A DNA stretch of 64,000 nt from Oceanisphaera pacifica (GCF_017498065.1 NZ_JAGDFX010000009.1:62001-126000); one strand, 5' to 3'; positions 56,534 through 64,000 are shown, counted from the stretch's first letter. Made by a program: numbers and translations. Notes: generated by a model not told the origin, from the letters alone.

Positions 56534-56566
56534 ATGGGTATTCACTTTAGGTCAGCACTTATAATT

Positions 56567-56593
56567 AAGCCGGCTGAAAGGCCGGTTTTAGTT
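56567..56593 (+). terminator. Terminator after the ccm operon
   Basis: Arms AAGCCGGC and GCCGGTTT with loop TGAAAG followed by a TTTA-rich tail, 34 bp after ccmI and 40 bp before mlaA. Confidence 0.8.
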
Positions 56594-56632
56594 TATATAT
56601 AGAGTAATAACAAAAGTGATAAGGCTAATATT

Positions 56633-57421
56633 ATGTGGCGAACGTTAGTGCTAGTAACAATCCTTGGTTTAGCAGGCTGCTCTGCGCATCAAGGTGTTGA
56701 TGTACCCCGTAGCAACGATCCTTTTGTGACGCAGGTTCCTGCCGATTTTGCTAAGTCTAGTGCAAGCGATGCGCGAGATCCTTTTGAACCAGTTAACCGC
56801 GGCGCCTGGGTGATTAACTATGATGTGCTAGATACCTATTTAGTTCGTCCTGCCTCTCATGTTTATGGTGATTATGTTAGTCAGCCGGTAAGAGATGGTT
56901 TTCAGAATGTGGTGCTTAATCTTGAAGAGCCGGCAAGCTTTGTGAATCATGTTGTTACCGGTGACTTTGTGGGAGCTGGCACTAGCTTAGTGCGCTTTGG
57001 CGTAAACAGCACGGTCGGGGTATTGGGTTTTTTTGATGTGGCAGAAAAAATGACCTTGTCGCGACGCTCTAAAGACTTTGGCCAAGTACTGGGGCAAATC
57101 GGCGTGGGTGATGGACCTTACTTAATGGTACCTATTTATGGGCCAACCACTTTACGTGAGTTGTCGGGGGACTTGGTTGATGGTTTATATTTCCCCTACG
57201 ACGCCATGAGTTTTGCCATGCGTGCGGGTAAATTCGCCATGAATGGCTTATATGAGCGCACTGAGTTAATTGATCGTGAGCCGATTTTGGATAACTCTCT
57301 TGATCCATATGGATTGGTCAAAGATCTGTATTTACAAAATCAAGATGCCAAAATAGGTAAAGAGTCCATGACAGAAACCGATGATAGTTTGTCTGACTTT
57401 ATGGATGAAATTGACGGGTAA
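56633..57421 (+). CDS. mlaA: Phospholipid-retrieval lipoprotein MlaA (VacJ)
   Basis: This outer-membrane lipoprotein of the Mla pathway removes mislocalised phospholipids from the outer leaflet. The lipobox gives Cys16 (LGLAGC). Family blocks are DPFEPVNRGAWVINYDVLDTYL, LEEPASFVNHVVTGD, RFGVNSTVGVLGFFDVA, DFGQVLGQIGVGDGPYLMVP and GPTTLRE. The 262-residue length is usual. It is monocistronic between the ccm terminator and a repeat block; mlaBCDEF are not in the window. Confidence 0.95.
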   Translation: MWRTLVLVTILGLAGCSAHQGVDVPRSNDPFVTQVPADFAKSSASDARDPFEPVNRGAWVINYDVLDTYLVRPASHVYGDYVSQPVRDGFQNVVLNLEEPASFVNHVVTGDFVGAGTSLVRFGVNSTVGVLGFFDVAEKMTLSRRSKDFGQVLGQIGVGDGPYLMVPIYGPTTLRELSGDLVDGLYFPYDAMSFAMRAGKFAMNGLYERTELIDREPILDNSLDPYGLVKDLYLQNQDAKIGKESMTETDDSLSDFMDEIDG

Positions 57422-58114
57422 TGCGCAGCGCCGAGCGCCCCTTCGGGAGAGCTGTCAGCCGTAAGCTATCAGCTGTCAGTTAAAGAAAGCGCTATGTCTA
57501 ACGCTGACCGCCGTACGTTAAAAATAAAACGGGTTTGACTTTTCGTATCGCATAAAGAAAGCCGGAAGCTGAGAGCTGGAAGCGGTAAGCTAAACAAAAA
57601 CACAGAGGCATTTTTGTTTTTACTTCTAGCTTCTAGCTTATTACTGTCTGTTCGATAGATTGCCGCGTCGCTGCGCTCCTCGCAATGACAACATTTAGGT
57701 CATTGCGAGGTACGAAGCAATCCATTCTAAAATAAAGCGCTATGTCTAACGCTGACCGCCGTACGTTAAAGATAAAACGGTTTGGGTTTTTCGTACCGCA
57801 TAAAGAAAGCCGGAAGCTGAGAGCTGGAAGCGGTAAGCTAAACAAAAACACAGAGGCATTTTTGTTTTTACTTCCGGCTTCTAGCTTCAAGCTTATTACT
57901 GTCTGTTCGATAGATTGCCGCGTCCTTGTCCTCCTCGCAATGACCCGAGAACAATAACGCCCAACGCTGTTATTTTGGATAGCAGGCTTTGCAAGCTTGG
58001 CAAGCCTTGATAAAGTAAATGTGGCTGCGTAAAAAAAAATCCCTAAATGTCAAACAAGACAAGGTGTTTCTTTTTATCGATTATATTGTTTTGTTAACAT
58101 GTGAGGATGTTGTC
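57422..58114. repeat. Repeat block between mlaA and aroF (two inverted modules)
   Basis: No gene. It starts with the 'ccccttcgggagagctgtcag' array right after the mlaA stop (57423-57480). Two inverted modules follow: C 57488-57550, B 57557-57645, A about 57657-57690; A' 57697-57725, C 57735-57800, B 57803-57898, A about 57910-57945. The last ~160 bp (57950-58114) look unique and AT-rich, ending with the aroF ribosome site; I looked for TyrR boxes (TGTAAA-N6-TTTACA) and found none convincing. Confidence 0.83.
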
Positions 58115-59185
58115 ATGCAAAAAGATACCCTAAATAATGTTCATATACGTTCCGAGAAAGTCATGATCACGCCTGCCGAGCTAAAAGCCAAGTTGCCCAT
58201 TTCTCAACCTGCACTCGATTTTATTGGTCAAGCTCGTGAAACCATATCAAATATTATTCAACGTAACGATCATCGCCTGCTGGTGATCTGTGGCCCTTGT
58301 TCTATTCATGATATAGACGCGGCCAAAGAATACGCCACTCGCCTTAAAAAATTGCATGATCAATATAGCGACAGCCTTTATATCGTAATGCGAGTTTATT
58401 TTGAAAAGCCTCGTACCACAGTGGGGTGGAAGGGCTTTATTAACGATCCGAATATAGATGGCACCTTCGACATTGAGCAAGGTCTACACAAAGCTCGCGA
58501 GCTATTGTGCTGGTTAGCAGAGCTTGAGCTGCCATTGGCTACCGAAGCGCTAGACCCCATTAGCCCGCAATATTTAGCAGAGCTGTTTTCTTGGTCGGCC
58601 ATTGGTGCTCGTACTACTGAGTCACAAACGCACCGTGAAATGGCCTCGGGCCTTTCTATGCCAGTGGGCTTTAAAAATGGCACAGACGGTAACTTAGGCA
58701 CGGCGATTAATGCGCTAAAAGCTGCCTCTGAGTCACACTCATTTATGGGCATTAACCAGCAAGGGCAGGTGGCGCTCTTGGTTACCCAAGGTAACCCCGA
58801 CGGCCATGTTATTTTACGCGGCGGTAAGCAGCCTAACTACGACTCTGTTAATGTATCTCTGGCGGAAAAAGCCATGACAGATGCCGGTCTGTCGGCAAGC
58901 CTAGTGGTAGATTGCAGCCATGGTAACTCTAATAAAGATTACAGCTTGCAACCTCTGGTGACTAAAAACGTAGTGCATCAAATTCAAGAAGGTAACCAGT
59001 CAATTTTAGGCATTATGCTGGAGTCACATTTGTTTGAAGGCAATCAGTCTAGCGAGCAGAATAACAGCGAAATGCGCTATGGGGTGTCTATTACCGATGC
59101 CTGCATTGATTGGGATACCACGGCTGAGTTACTGCAATCTTGCTATCAACAGTTAGCGGAGCCGTTAAAAGCTCGTATTCGTTAA
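58115..59185 (+). CDS. aroF: 3-deoxy-7-phosphoheptulonate (DAHP) synthase, AroF type
   Basis: This enzyme condenses phosphoenolpyruvate with erythrose 4-phosphate, the first step of the shikimate pathway. The start is ATG 58115 (GAGGA 7 nt upstream), giving MQKDTLNNVHIRSEKVMITP and 356 residues, the same length and start as the tyrosine-sensitive E. coli AroF. Catalytic blocks are CGPCSIHD, FEKPRTTVGWKG, GARTTESQTHREMASGL, GFKNGTDG and VDCSHGNSNKD. It is followed by tyrA, so the feedback type (Tyr) is supported by both context and sequence; allosteric residues were not checked one by one. Confidence 0.95.
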   Translation: MQKDTLNNVHIRSEKVMITPAELKAKLPISQPALDFIGQARETISNIIQRNDHRLLVICGPCSIHDIDAAKEYATRLKKLHDQYSDSLYIVMRVYFEKPRTTVGWKGFINDPNIDGTFDIEQGLHKARELLCWLAELELPLATEALDPISPQYLAELFSWSAIGARTTESQTHREMASGLSMPVGFKNGTDGNLGTAINALKAASESHSFMGINQQGQVALLVTQGNPDGHVILRGGKQPNYDSVNVSLAEKAMTDAGLSASLVVDCSHGNSNKDYSLQPLVTKNVVHQIQEGNQSILGIMLESHLFEGNQSSEQNNSEMRYGVSITDACIDWDTTAELLQSCYQQLAEPLKARIR

Positions 59186-59270
59186 GCGAGTTATTTAAGA
59201 TAGTGGCTATATAACACATTTTGAGCCTAACGAGCAGGGCAGTGTGGCTGCTATGTATTGTTGGCACCAT

Positions 59271-59305
59271 AAAGCACCGCGTCTTAAAAGGGCCGGTGCT
59301 TTTGT
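59271..59305 (+). terminator. Hairpin with T-tract between aroF and tyrA
   Basis: Arms AAAGCACCG (59271-59279) and CGGTGCTTT (59294-59302) are a perfect 9-bp stem followed by TTTGTATTTG. It ends ~15 bp before the tyrA ATG, leaving no room for a promoter, so it must be partly read through, antiterminated, or act as an mRNA-stabilising stem. Confidence 0.72.
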
Positions 59306-59319
59306 ATTTGGGATAAATC

Positions 59320-60453
59320 ATGGTAGATGAATTAGCCGTCCTTAGGGATCAAATAGACGAAGTAGATCAAGAGTTGGTGGGCTTATTTGCCCGTCGCCTT
59401 AAGTTAGTGGCAGGTGTGGGAGAGGTAAAAAGCCGCCAAGGCGTGCCTATTTATGCCCCCGATCGAGAAGCCGCCATGTTGGCCAAACGCCGCGCCGAAG
59501 CCGTGGCTCAGGGCGTGCCTCCCGATTTAATTGAAGATGTATTGCGCCGTTTTATGCGTGAGTCTTACGCCAGTGAAAAAGACACCGGCTTTAAGTGCGT
59601 GAACCCTGAGCTTGGTAAAGTCGTGGTGGTGGGCGGTGCCGGGCAATTAGGCAGCCTATTTGCTCATTTGTTACGTTTGTCTGGCTATAGCGTTGATATT
59701 TTAGAAAAAGACGACTGGGCCGATGCCTCTAATAAAGTCGCAGATGCGGGCTTGGTGGTCGTAGCAGTACCCATAGACCAAACCGTGGCTGTCATTAAGC
59801 AATTACCCACCTTGCCTACAGACTGCTTATTAGTGGATTTAACCAGTATTAAAACTGAACCCTTAACCGCTATGTTGGCGGCGCACTCTGGGCCGGTATT
59901 GGGCTTACATCCTATGTTTGGTCCTGATGTGCCAAGCCTTGCCAAGCAAGTTATTATTTATAGTGAAGGCCGTGGCAGTGAGCAGTATGAATGGCTGCTG
60001 GCGCAAATGCGTATTTGGGGCGCTCGCTTACAAGCGGTGGATGCCCAAGAGCATGATCAAGCCATGAGCTTAGTGCAAGCGCTGCGCCACTTTACCAGCT
60101 TTGCCTATGGCGCACATTTATGTGCCGAACAAGCCGATATTTCGCAGCTCTTACGGTTAAGCTCTCCTATTTATCGGTTAGAGCTGGCCATGGTGGGGCG
60201 CTTATTTGCCCAAGATCCTGTGTTATATGCCGACATTATTTTGTCGTCACCGCGCAATCTTGAGATGATCCGCCGCTATCATACTCGTTTTGGTGAGTTA
60301 TTAACGCAGCTAGAGCAGGGCAAACGTGACGCTTTTGTTGAGCAGTTTGCCGAGGTGAGTGCGTTTTTTGGGGAGAATGCCGAGACGTTCTTAAAAGAAA
60401 GTCGCAGCCTATTGGCCCAAGCCAACGATAGCCGCCATTATGCGGATGAGTAA
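59320..60453 (+). CDS. tyrA: Bifunctional chorismate mutase/prephenate dehydrogenase TyrA (T-protein)
   Basis: This enzyme converts chorismate to prephenate and then to 4-hydroxyphenylpyruvate for tyrosine. The AroQ-type mutase is residues 1-~90 ([40 protein letters not shown]). The NAD-binding dehydrogenase follows from ~100 ([22 protein letters not shown]) with the active-site segment [16 protein letters not shown]. The 377-residue length fits the 373-residue E. coli protein. It lies 134 bp after aroF, as in the E. coli aroF-tyrA operon. Confidence 0.96.
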   Translation: MVDELAVLRDQIDEVDQELVGLFARRLKLVAGVGEVKSRQGVPIYAPDREAAMLAKRRAEAVAQGVPPDLIEDVLRRFMRESYASEKDTGFKCVNPELGKVVVVGGAGQLGSLFAHLLRLSGYSVDILEKDDWADASNKVADAGLVVVAVPIDQTVAVIKQLPTLPTDCLLVDLTSIKTEPLTAMLAAHSGPVLGLHPMFGPDVPSLAKQVIIYSEGRGSEQYEWLLAQMRIWGARLQAVDAQEHDQAMSLVQALRHFTSFAYGAHLCAEQADISQLLRLSSPIYRLELAMVGRLFAQDPVLYADIILSSPRNLEMIRRYHTRFGELLTQLEQGKRDAFVEQFAEVSAFFGENAETFLKESRSLLAQANDSRHYADE

Positions 60454-61222
60454 GAAGCGCCGAGCGCCCGGCGCCCAGCACCAAGCTTAAAGACAGTCCC
60501 TTTGGGGAGCTGTCAGCGGTAAGAAACAGGGATTGGTGATTAGGGACTCGTGATTAGCACACCGCGCTTGTCTGTCAGTGACTATTCCCTATTCACCGAT
60601 CCCTAATCCCCTGTATGCTGGATTGCCGCGTCGTTGCACTCCTCGCAATGACCCGAGAACAATGTTGAATGTTGAATTAACCAGACACTTAACACTGCTT
60701 TTGCCCTTACGCTGTCATTGCGAGCGCAGCGTGGCAATCCATTCTTCAGGCTCGTAGCGCCCTAAACATGGATTACTAGTATTGGTGATTAGGAAATAGT
60801 GATTAGAATTCCCTATTCACCCCCTAGTCTCCTGTAAAATTTATTCGACCTCTTTAGGCTGCACTATCGTTTTGGTCGATTGAAATCGACCCTACAACAC
60901 ATCAGAGCAAAACAAGCTGCCTGCAAAACCTAACCGCCGTACGTTAAAGATAAAACGGTTTTGGCTGTTCGTACCGCATAAAGAAAGCCGGAAGCTGAGA
61001 GCTGAAAGCGGTAAGCTAAACAAAAACACAGAGGCATTTTTGTTTTTACTTCCGGCTTCTAGCTTATTACTATCTGTTAAATGGATTGCCGCGTCGTTGC
61101 ACTCCTCGCAATGACCCAAGCACACTGTCTTATAAGCTTTGTGTCTGCTCTTACCATGAACAGTCTTTTTCAGATCTAATCCCTATTTTTCAGCGGGTTC
61201 CGCGGATTGTGTTGCTAAGTAT
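60454..61222. repeat. Repeat block between convergent tyrA and pheA
   Basis: No gene in 769 bp. It holds a short AGCT array (60497-60515), a CCCTAAT/GTGATTA pair (60525-60610), an A palindrome (about 60622-60653), an ATTCAAC piece, an A copy in the other orientation (60713-60741), a second CCCTAAT pair (60779-60832), a D variant (60838-60898), C and B segments in inverted order (about 60920-61075), an A palindrome (about 61081-61115) and an inverted H segment (61119-61205). 60838-61075 mirrors 48943-49206. No clear terminator for either convergent gene is visible. Confidence 0.83.
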
Positions 61223-63112
61223 TTAATCCCGATATAAGCGCTGTGCGAGTTGCGCGAGTGTTGACAGATTATCTTCTTCTAATACCGTCAAACAAAAGCC
61301 TTGTATACCGGCGCTTTTAAGGGCTAAGCCAAGCTCGACTAGCATATCGTTATTGGTATCTAGTTGGCTTAATAACGGAAGCGCAGAGGCTTGTTGTACT
61401 GCTAATAAGTCGGCTAACGGGCGGCCTTGAGCATCTAATAAGGCTAATTGGCGATTGCCCTCGCTCAGTACCGTCTCTATATCGGTGAGGGTGTCGCTTA
61501 CCTTATCGTTTAACGGCAATAACACCGGCCTTGTGCTGCGCCCAGCGGCCCAAAGTAGCTCGTCTCGTTTGCCTTCAATGGGTTGCAGTAAGATTAAGTC
61601 TAGTGACTCTGCCGCACGCTGTAATTGCTCGGGGGTGTGCACCGGCGCCAGAGTAGCCAAGTCAAATTGCTGGGCCACTTCGCGCAGTTGCAACAAGCGT
61701 GCTTGTTCAAATTGGCTGTCTCCTTGGCCAAAGCAAGGTGCGCCTAATACTTGGCCCCCTTGCTCTTTTACTTGACGGGCCATTTCTTGTAGCCCTTGGC
61801 GTTCTGGCCATTGCTCTAATAATGTAGCCAGTAATGGCTCTTGCTGGCTTAAGCTAAAGCGCCCGACTTGCAGCATTGGCGTTGCGGCTTTAGCGGCGGG
61901 TAGCTCTGCCGAGGGCTGTGCTTTGGGTGATGAAGCTTGGGGCTGGGTAAGTGCCTTAGATGACAGTCGGGTTGGGGCCACTTCAGCGCTGGGGTAGCAG
62001 CCTAATACTTTAATAAAGCTAACACTGTCTTTGAGCTCATTGAGTGCAGCCTGCATATGTGAGCTATTCACATTGGCGGCCACATCTACATAGAACATTT
62101 CTTCCCATGGGTTACCAATAATAGGGCGCGACTCTAGCTTGGTCATGGGAATATCATGGTTGCGCAGTATCAGCAGGGTTTCGACTAAGGCACCGCTTTG
62201 CTGACCGGTTGACATAATAAAGCTAGTTTTTGCCGGAATTTGCTCCGCCACTTCAACGGGTTTGCGCGCCACCACAATAAAGCGAGTCATGTTTTTCTTT
62301 TGATTGGCAAGCCCAGTTACCAAGGGTTTAAGGCCGTGCAAAGCGCCACCATCGGCACTGCCCATGGCACCAATATCATCGCGTTGTTGCTTGGCAACCA
62401 GCTCCATGGCATTAGAAGAAGCGGCGCAAAACTCCACCTTTACTTGCGGTAAAGTTTTTAAATACTGTGAGCATTGCTGATAAACCTGAGGGTGGGTATA
62501 TAAGGTTTTTAACTTGCTTACATCTGTGTCTGTGGCCACTAACAAGCAGTGCTCTATGGGTTGGGTGAGCTCACCCACAATAGACAGGTTAGTGTGCTGC
62601 ATTAAGTCAAACACATCGTTAATGGCGCCTGAGCTGGTGTTTTCTATGGGTAATACCCCATATTGCGCTTGGCCCGATTCCACAGTATCAAAAATTTGCT
62701 GAAAGGTGTCGCAGTTATGCTCAACAAGCTGGGCGTTAAAGCGGTGTAAGTATTTGCGAGCCGCCATATTTGAATAAGAGCCACGCAAGCCTAAAAAGGC
62801 CACGCTAATGGCGGGCACTTTATCTTGTGGATTCAACAAATCTTGTAGCAAGGCTTGTTGCGACAAGACTGAGTCTTCAATAATGGTGTGATAAATTTGC
62901 GTCACATAATGAGCGTCTAAGCCTAGGGTGCGGCCTTGATTAATTAATGCCACTAGCAAAGCCTCTTCACGCTCTTGATCGCGAATAGGACGCGGGTTTT
63001 GTAGCTTGCTACGCGCAACATCCAAACTTAAGTCTTTGCGCTTGGCCAACAAAGACAACAGCTCTTTATCTAGGCTGCTAATATGGCTTCTAATTTCATC
63101 CAAATTAATCAA
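61223..63112 (-). CDS. pheA: Chorismate mutase/prephenate dehydratase PheA with a C-terminal DAHP-synthase-like extension
   Basis: This P-protein takes chorismate to phenylpyruvate for phenylalanine. I start it at TTG 63112 (AAGGA 8 nt upstream, MINLDEIRSHISSLDKEL), giving 629 residues; a TTG at 63151 lies within the attenuator stem and is rejected. An AroQ mutase (1-~90), a prephenate dehydratase (~100-285, GLRGSYSNMAARKYL, PIENTSSGAINDVFDLM, KKNMTRFIV) and an ACT domain (~295-375, with the Phe-binding ESRPIIGNPWEEMFYVD) are intact. The E. coli protein ends there (386). Here a Pro/Ala-rich linker (~379-412) leads to ~217 extra residues resembling a DAHP synthase barrel with its catalytic motifs lost. 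Convergent with aroF-tyrA, as in E. coli. Confidence 0.94.
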   Translation of the reverse strand: MINLDEIRSHISSLDKELLSLLAKRKDLSLDVARSKLQNPRPIRDQEREEALLVALINQGRTLGLDAHYVTQIYHTIIEDSVLSQQALLQDLLNPQDKVPAISVAFLGLRGSYSNMAARKYLHRFNAQLVEHNCDTFQQIFDTVESGQAQYGVLPIENTSSGAINDVFDLMQHTNLSIVGELTQPIEHCLLVATDTDVSKLKTLYTHPQVYQQCSQYLKTLPQVKVEFCAASSNAMELVAKQQRDDIGAMGSADGGALHGLKPLVTGLANQKKNMTRFIVVARKPVEVAEQIPAKTSFIMSTGQQSGALVETLLILRNHDIPMTKLESRPIIGNPWEEMFYVDVAANVNSSHMQAALNELKDSVSFIKVLGCYPSAEVAPTRLSSKALTQPQASSPKAQPSAELPAAKAATPMLQVGRFSLSQQEPLLATLLEQWPERQGLQEMARQVKEQGGQVLGAPCFGQGDSQFEQARLLQLREVAQQFDLATLAPVHTPEQLQRAAESLDLILLQPIEGKRDELLWAAGRSTRPVLLPLNDKVSDTLTDIETVLSEGNRQLALLDAQGRPLADLLAVQQASALPLLSQLDTNNDMLVELGLALKSAGIQGFCLTVLEEDNLSTLAQLAQRLYRD

Positions 63113-63135
63113 TTGGGCTTTCCTTAATGACCTAA

Positions 63136-63162
63136 TAAAAAAGCCTCCCAATGGAAGGCTTA
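63136..63162 (-). terminator. Attenuator terminator in the pheA leader
   Basis: On the minus strand AGCCTTCC and GGGAGGCT pair (one G-U) around an ATTG loop and are followed by TTTTTT. It sits 24 nt before the chosen pheA start and ~70 nt after the pheL stop. An upstream segment TCTCCCAA (63215-63208, minus strand) is complementary to the 3' arm TTGGGAGG (63151-63144) and could form the competing antiterminator. Confidence 0.85.
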
Positions 63163-63229
63163 TCTGTTTGTCTTTCGCTTACTTACTGCCTGAGTCGCGC
63201 CTGTTTATTGGGAGACAAAAAGCGGAGCG

Positions 63230-63253
63230 CTAAAATGAGTGAAAGAAAAACAT
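63230..63253 (-). CDS. pheL: Phenylalanine leader peptide PheL
   Basis: An ATG followed by UUU UUC UUU then His, Ser, Phe and TAG: a seven-residue peptide MFFFHSF with four Phe. It lies between raiA and pheA, where pheL is found in E. coli, and is followed by a terminator and a competing pairing segment. A ribosome stalled on the Phe codons would leave the TCTCCCAA segment free (antitermination). One that reaches the stop codon, ~15 nt before that segment, would mask it and allow termination. The ribosome site is weak (TTAAG). Too short for normal gene finders. Confidence 0.78.
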   Translation of the reverse strand: MFFFHSF

Positions 63254-63400
63254 CTTAACAGAGGCAGTGACACCTGCGCTTATTGCATACCATGACCCAA
63301 GAAGCAGCTACACTGACAAGCCTTTAATACGTTACATCAAAACTAGCATAAATTGATATGAAACGCAGCGCTAAACTCATGCTCCAATGCTGGGTTGCCA

Positions 63401-63442
63401 ATAAAAAGCCCCCTTGGCCGGAATTTGTCGGCTAAGGGGGCT
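63401..63442 (-). terminator. Terminator of raiA
   Basis: A long hairpin with arms AGCCCCCTTAGCCG and CGGCCAAGGGGGCT (one mismatch) around an AATTCC-type loop, followed by TTTTTAT on the minus strand. It separates raiA from the pheL-pheA transcript. Confidence 0.9.
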
Positions 63443-63497
63443 GATAAGGTCATTAGGTGTTGGTGATGACTGATGCTTAAACACGAGTGTTTAAATA

Positions 63498-63875
63498 CTA
63501 GAGCGTTGACGCTTCTTCGTCATCAATTTCGGCGTCTAAATGCGAGTCATCAACATCGCTTGGCCCAATAGGTTGGCCTGCTTGGGCGCGCTTTGCTACC
63601 GGTTTGTCTGCGTAACGGTTTAGTTGGCGTTCTAGCTTTTGTCCCAAGTCTTTAATGGCGGCGTATAAGTTATCATCTTCTGCTTTAGCAAACAGGGTGT
63701 CATGGCGTACGCCGACTGTCGCTTCTACTTGGTGTTTTAACCCTTCTTTATTAATGATGACCTGCGGCGTAATAAGATCAACTTGGCGCCGAGATAATTT
63801 TGCGAAACGACTTTCAATCCGTTCACGAATGGCGGGAGAAATGTCGATAGTGGTGCTAGTAATGGTGATGGACAT
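63498..63875 (-). CDS. raiA: Ribosome-associated translation inhibitor RaiA
   Basis: This HPF/YfiA-family protein of 125 residues binds the 30S decoding region of idle ribosomes during stationary phase or cold. The beta-alpha-beta-beta-beta-alpha core covers about 1-95 (ITITSTTIDISPAIRERIESRF, VEATVGVRHDTLFAKAEDDNLYAAIKDLGQKLERQL), followed by an acidic tail (PSDVDDSHLDAEIDDEE). The tail marks it as RaiA/short-HPF rather than long HPF. AGGGGGT lies 7 nt before the ATG. Its position next to pheL-pheA is that of E. coli. Confidence 0.93.
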   Translation of the reverse strand: MSITITSTTIDISPAIRERIESRFAKLSRRQVDLITPQVIINKEGLKHQVEATVGVRHDTLFAKAEDDNLYAAIKDLGQKLERQLNRYADKPVAKRAQAGQPIGPSDVDDSHLDAEIDDEEASTL

Positions 63876-63943
63876 ATAATACCCCCTGGGTGTGCTTTTA
63901 TGTTTGTGTACGGTTTCAGACTACCCTGACCGTGATTTAATAA

Positions 63944-63959
63944 TGTGATCTATATCAAC
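63944..63959. promoter_or_regulatory. Possible CRP-type site upstream of raiA
   Basis: TGTGATCTATATCAAC matches the CRP pattern TGTGA-N6-TCACA in 8 of 10 fixed bases (right half TCAAC), about 70 bp upstream of the raiA start. The left half is perfect, the right half weak. A role in raiA control is inference. Confidence 0.3.
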
Positions 63960-64000
63960 GTATTAGGGTCCTTGCGTTTATGCAAGTTAAATATGTGATC

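Noticed and set aside
58019-58114. 32-residue N-terminal extension of AroF
   Set aside because: AroF of E. coli starts MQKD at the same point and a good ribosome site precedes ATG 58115.
57950-58114. TyrR boxes upstream of aroF
   Set aside because: I searched for TGTAAA-N6-TTTACA by eye and found only poor matches.
1-64000. Prophage, insertion sequence, toxin-antitoxin or defence system
   Set aside because: No integrase, transposase, capsid, restriction, Cas, reverse transcriptase or small toxin gene is recognisable; coding content is core housekeeping throughout.

Overview
The window looks like chromosomal DNA of a marine or halotolerant gammaproteobacterium close to Aeromonadales (the Oceanisphaera/Oceanimonas/Zobellella type). 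That placement is inferred from gene order and protein similarity to Escherichia, Vibrio and Aeromonas orthologues, not from a computed phylogeny. Nearly all genes are core housekeeping genes with recognisable enterobacterial-style synteny. I see no prophage, insertion sequence, CRISPR array, toxin-antitoxin module or defence island.

Layout. (1) 1-14574: the envelope/lipid A cluster dxr(partial)-rseP-bamA-skp-lpxD-fabZ-lpxA-lpxB-rnhB-dnaE-accA, closed by a terminator. (2) 15179-20980: a LoiP-like M48 lipoprotein protease, a large sensor diguanylate cyclase and tilS. (3) 21345-30412: xthA, tRNA-His and tRNA-Arg on the minus strand, folD, an ion channel, two related small lipoproteins, cysS, ppiB, lpxH, dgkA. 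(4) 31008-40767: a DEAD-box helicase, a thioesterase, an RlpA-like lipoprotein, a periplasmic MsrA-like protein without its catalytic Cys, mobB, and the tamA-tamB pair. (5) 41130-47831: an O-antigen-ligase/PglL-type membrane protein, then hinT-lpoB-thiK-nagZ-ndh in the same order as in E. coli. (6) 47948-48909: two small membrane proteins and a frameshifted GNAT gene. (7) 49479-57421: a complete System I cytochrome c maturation operon ccmABCDEFGHI, followed by mlaA. (8) 58115-63875: aroF-tyrA convergent with pheA, then raiA. pheA is preceded by a newly read phenylalanine leader peptide (pheL) and attenuator.

The unusual part is the spacer DNA. Almost every long gap (300-830 bp) is built from a small vocabulary of repeats in different orders and orientations: an ATTGC...GCAAT palindrome (family A), a paired-arm element of about 100 bp (B), a segment of about 80 bp around a TTTACGCTGAGCG core (C), a 70-bp element ending in GTAGGG/CCCTAC (D), a segment of about 90 bp with 'aaatccacg' motifs (H), and several simple arrays. 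Many of these arrays, including both arms of B, have a 7-nt period, often with AGCT recurring every 7 nt. The families combine into composite modules (A-B-C-A') found in both orientations. They stop almost exactly at gene ends and in two cases supply the last codons of a gene (tilS, thiK).

The most interesting single gene is pheA. Beyond the usual chorismate mutase, prephenate dehydratase and ACT regions it has a C-terminal region of about 217 residues that reads like a DAHP-synthase-type barrel with all catalytic motifs lost. It sits opposite a genuine DAHP synthase gene (aroF), which suggests a regulatory or scaffolding role. All identifications come from reading the sequence; no database search was run.
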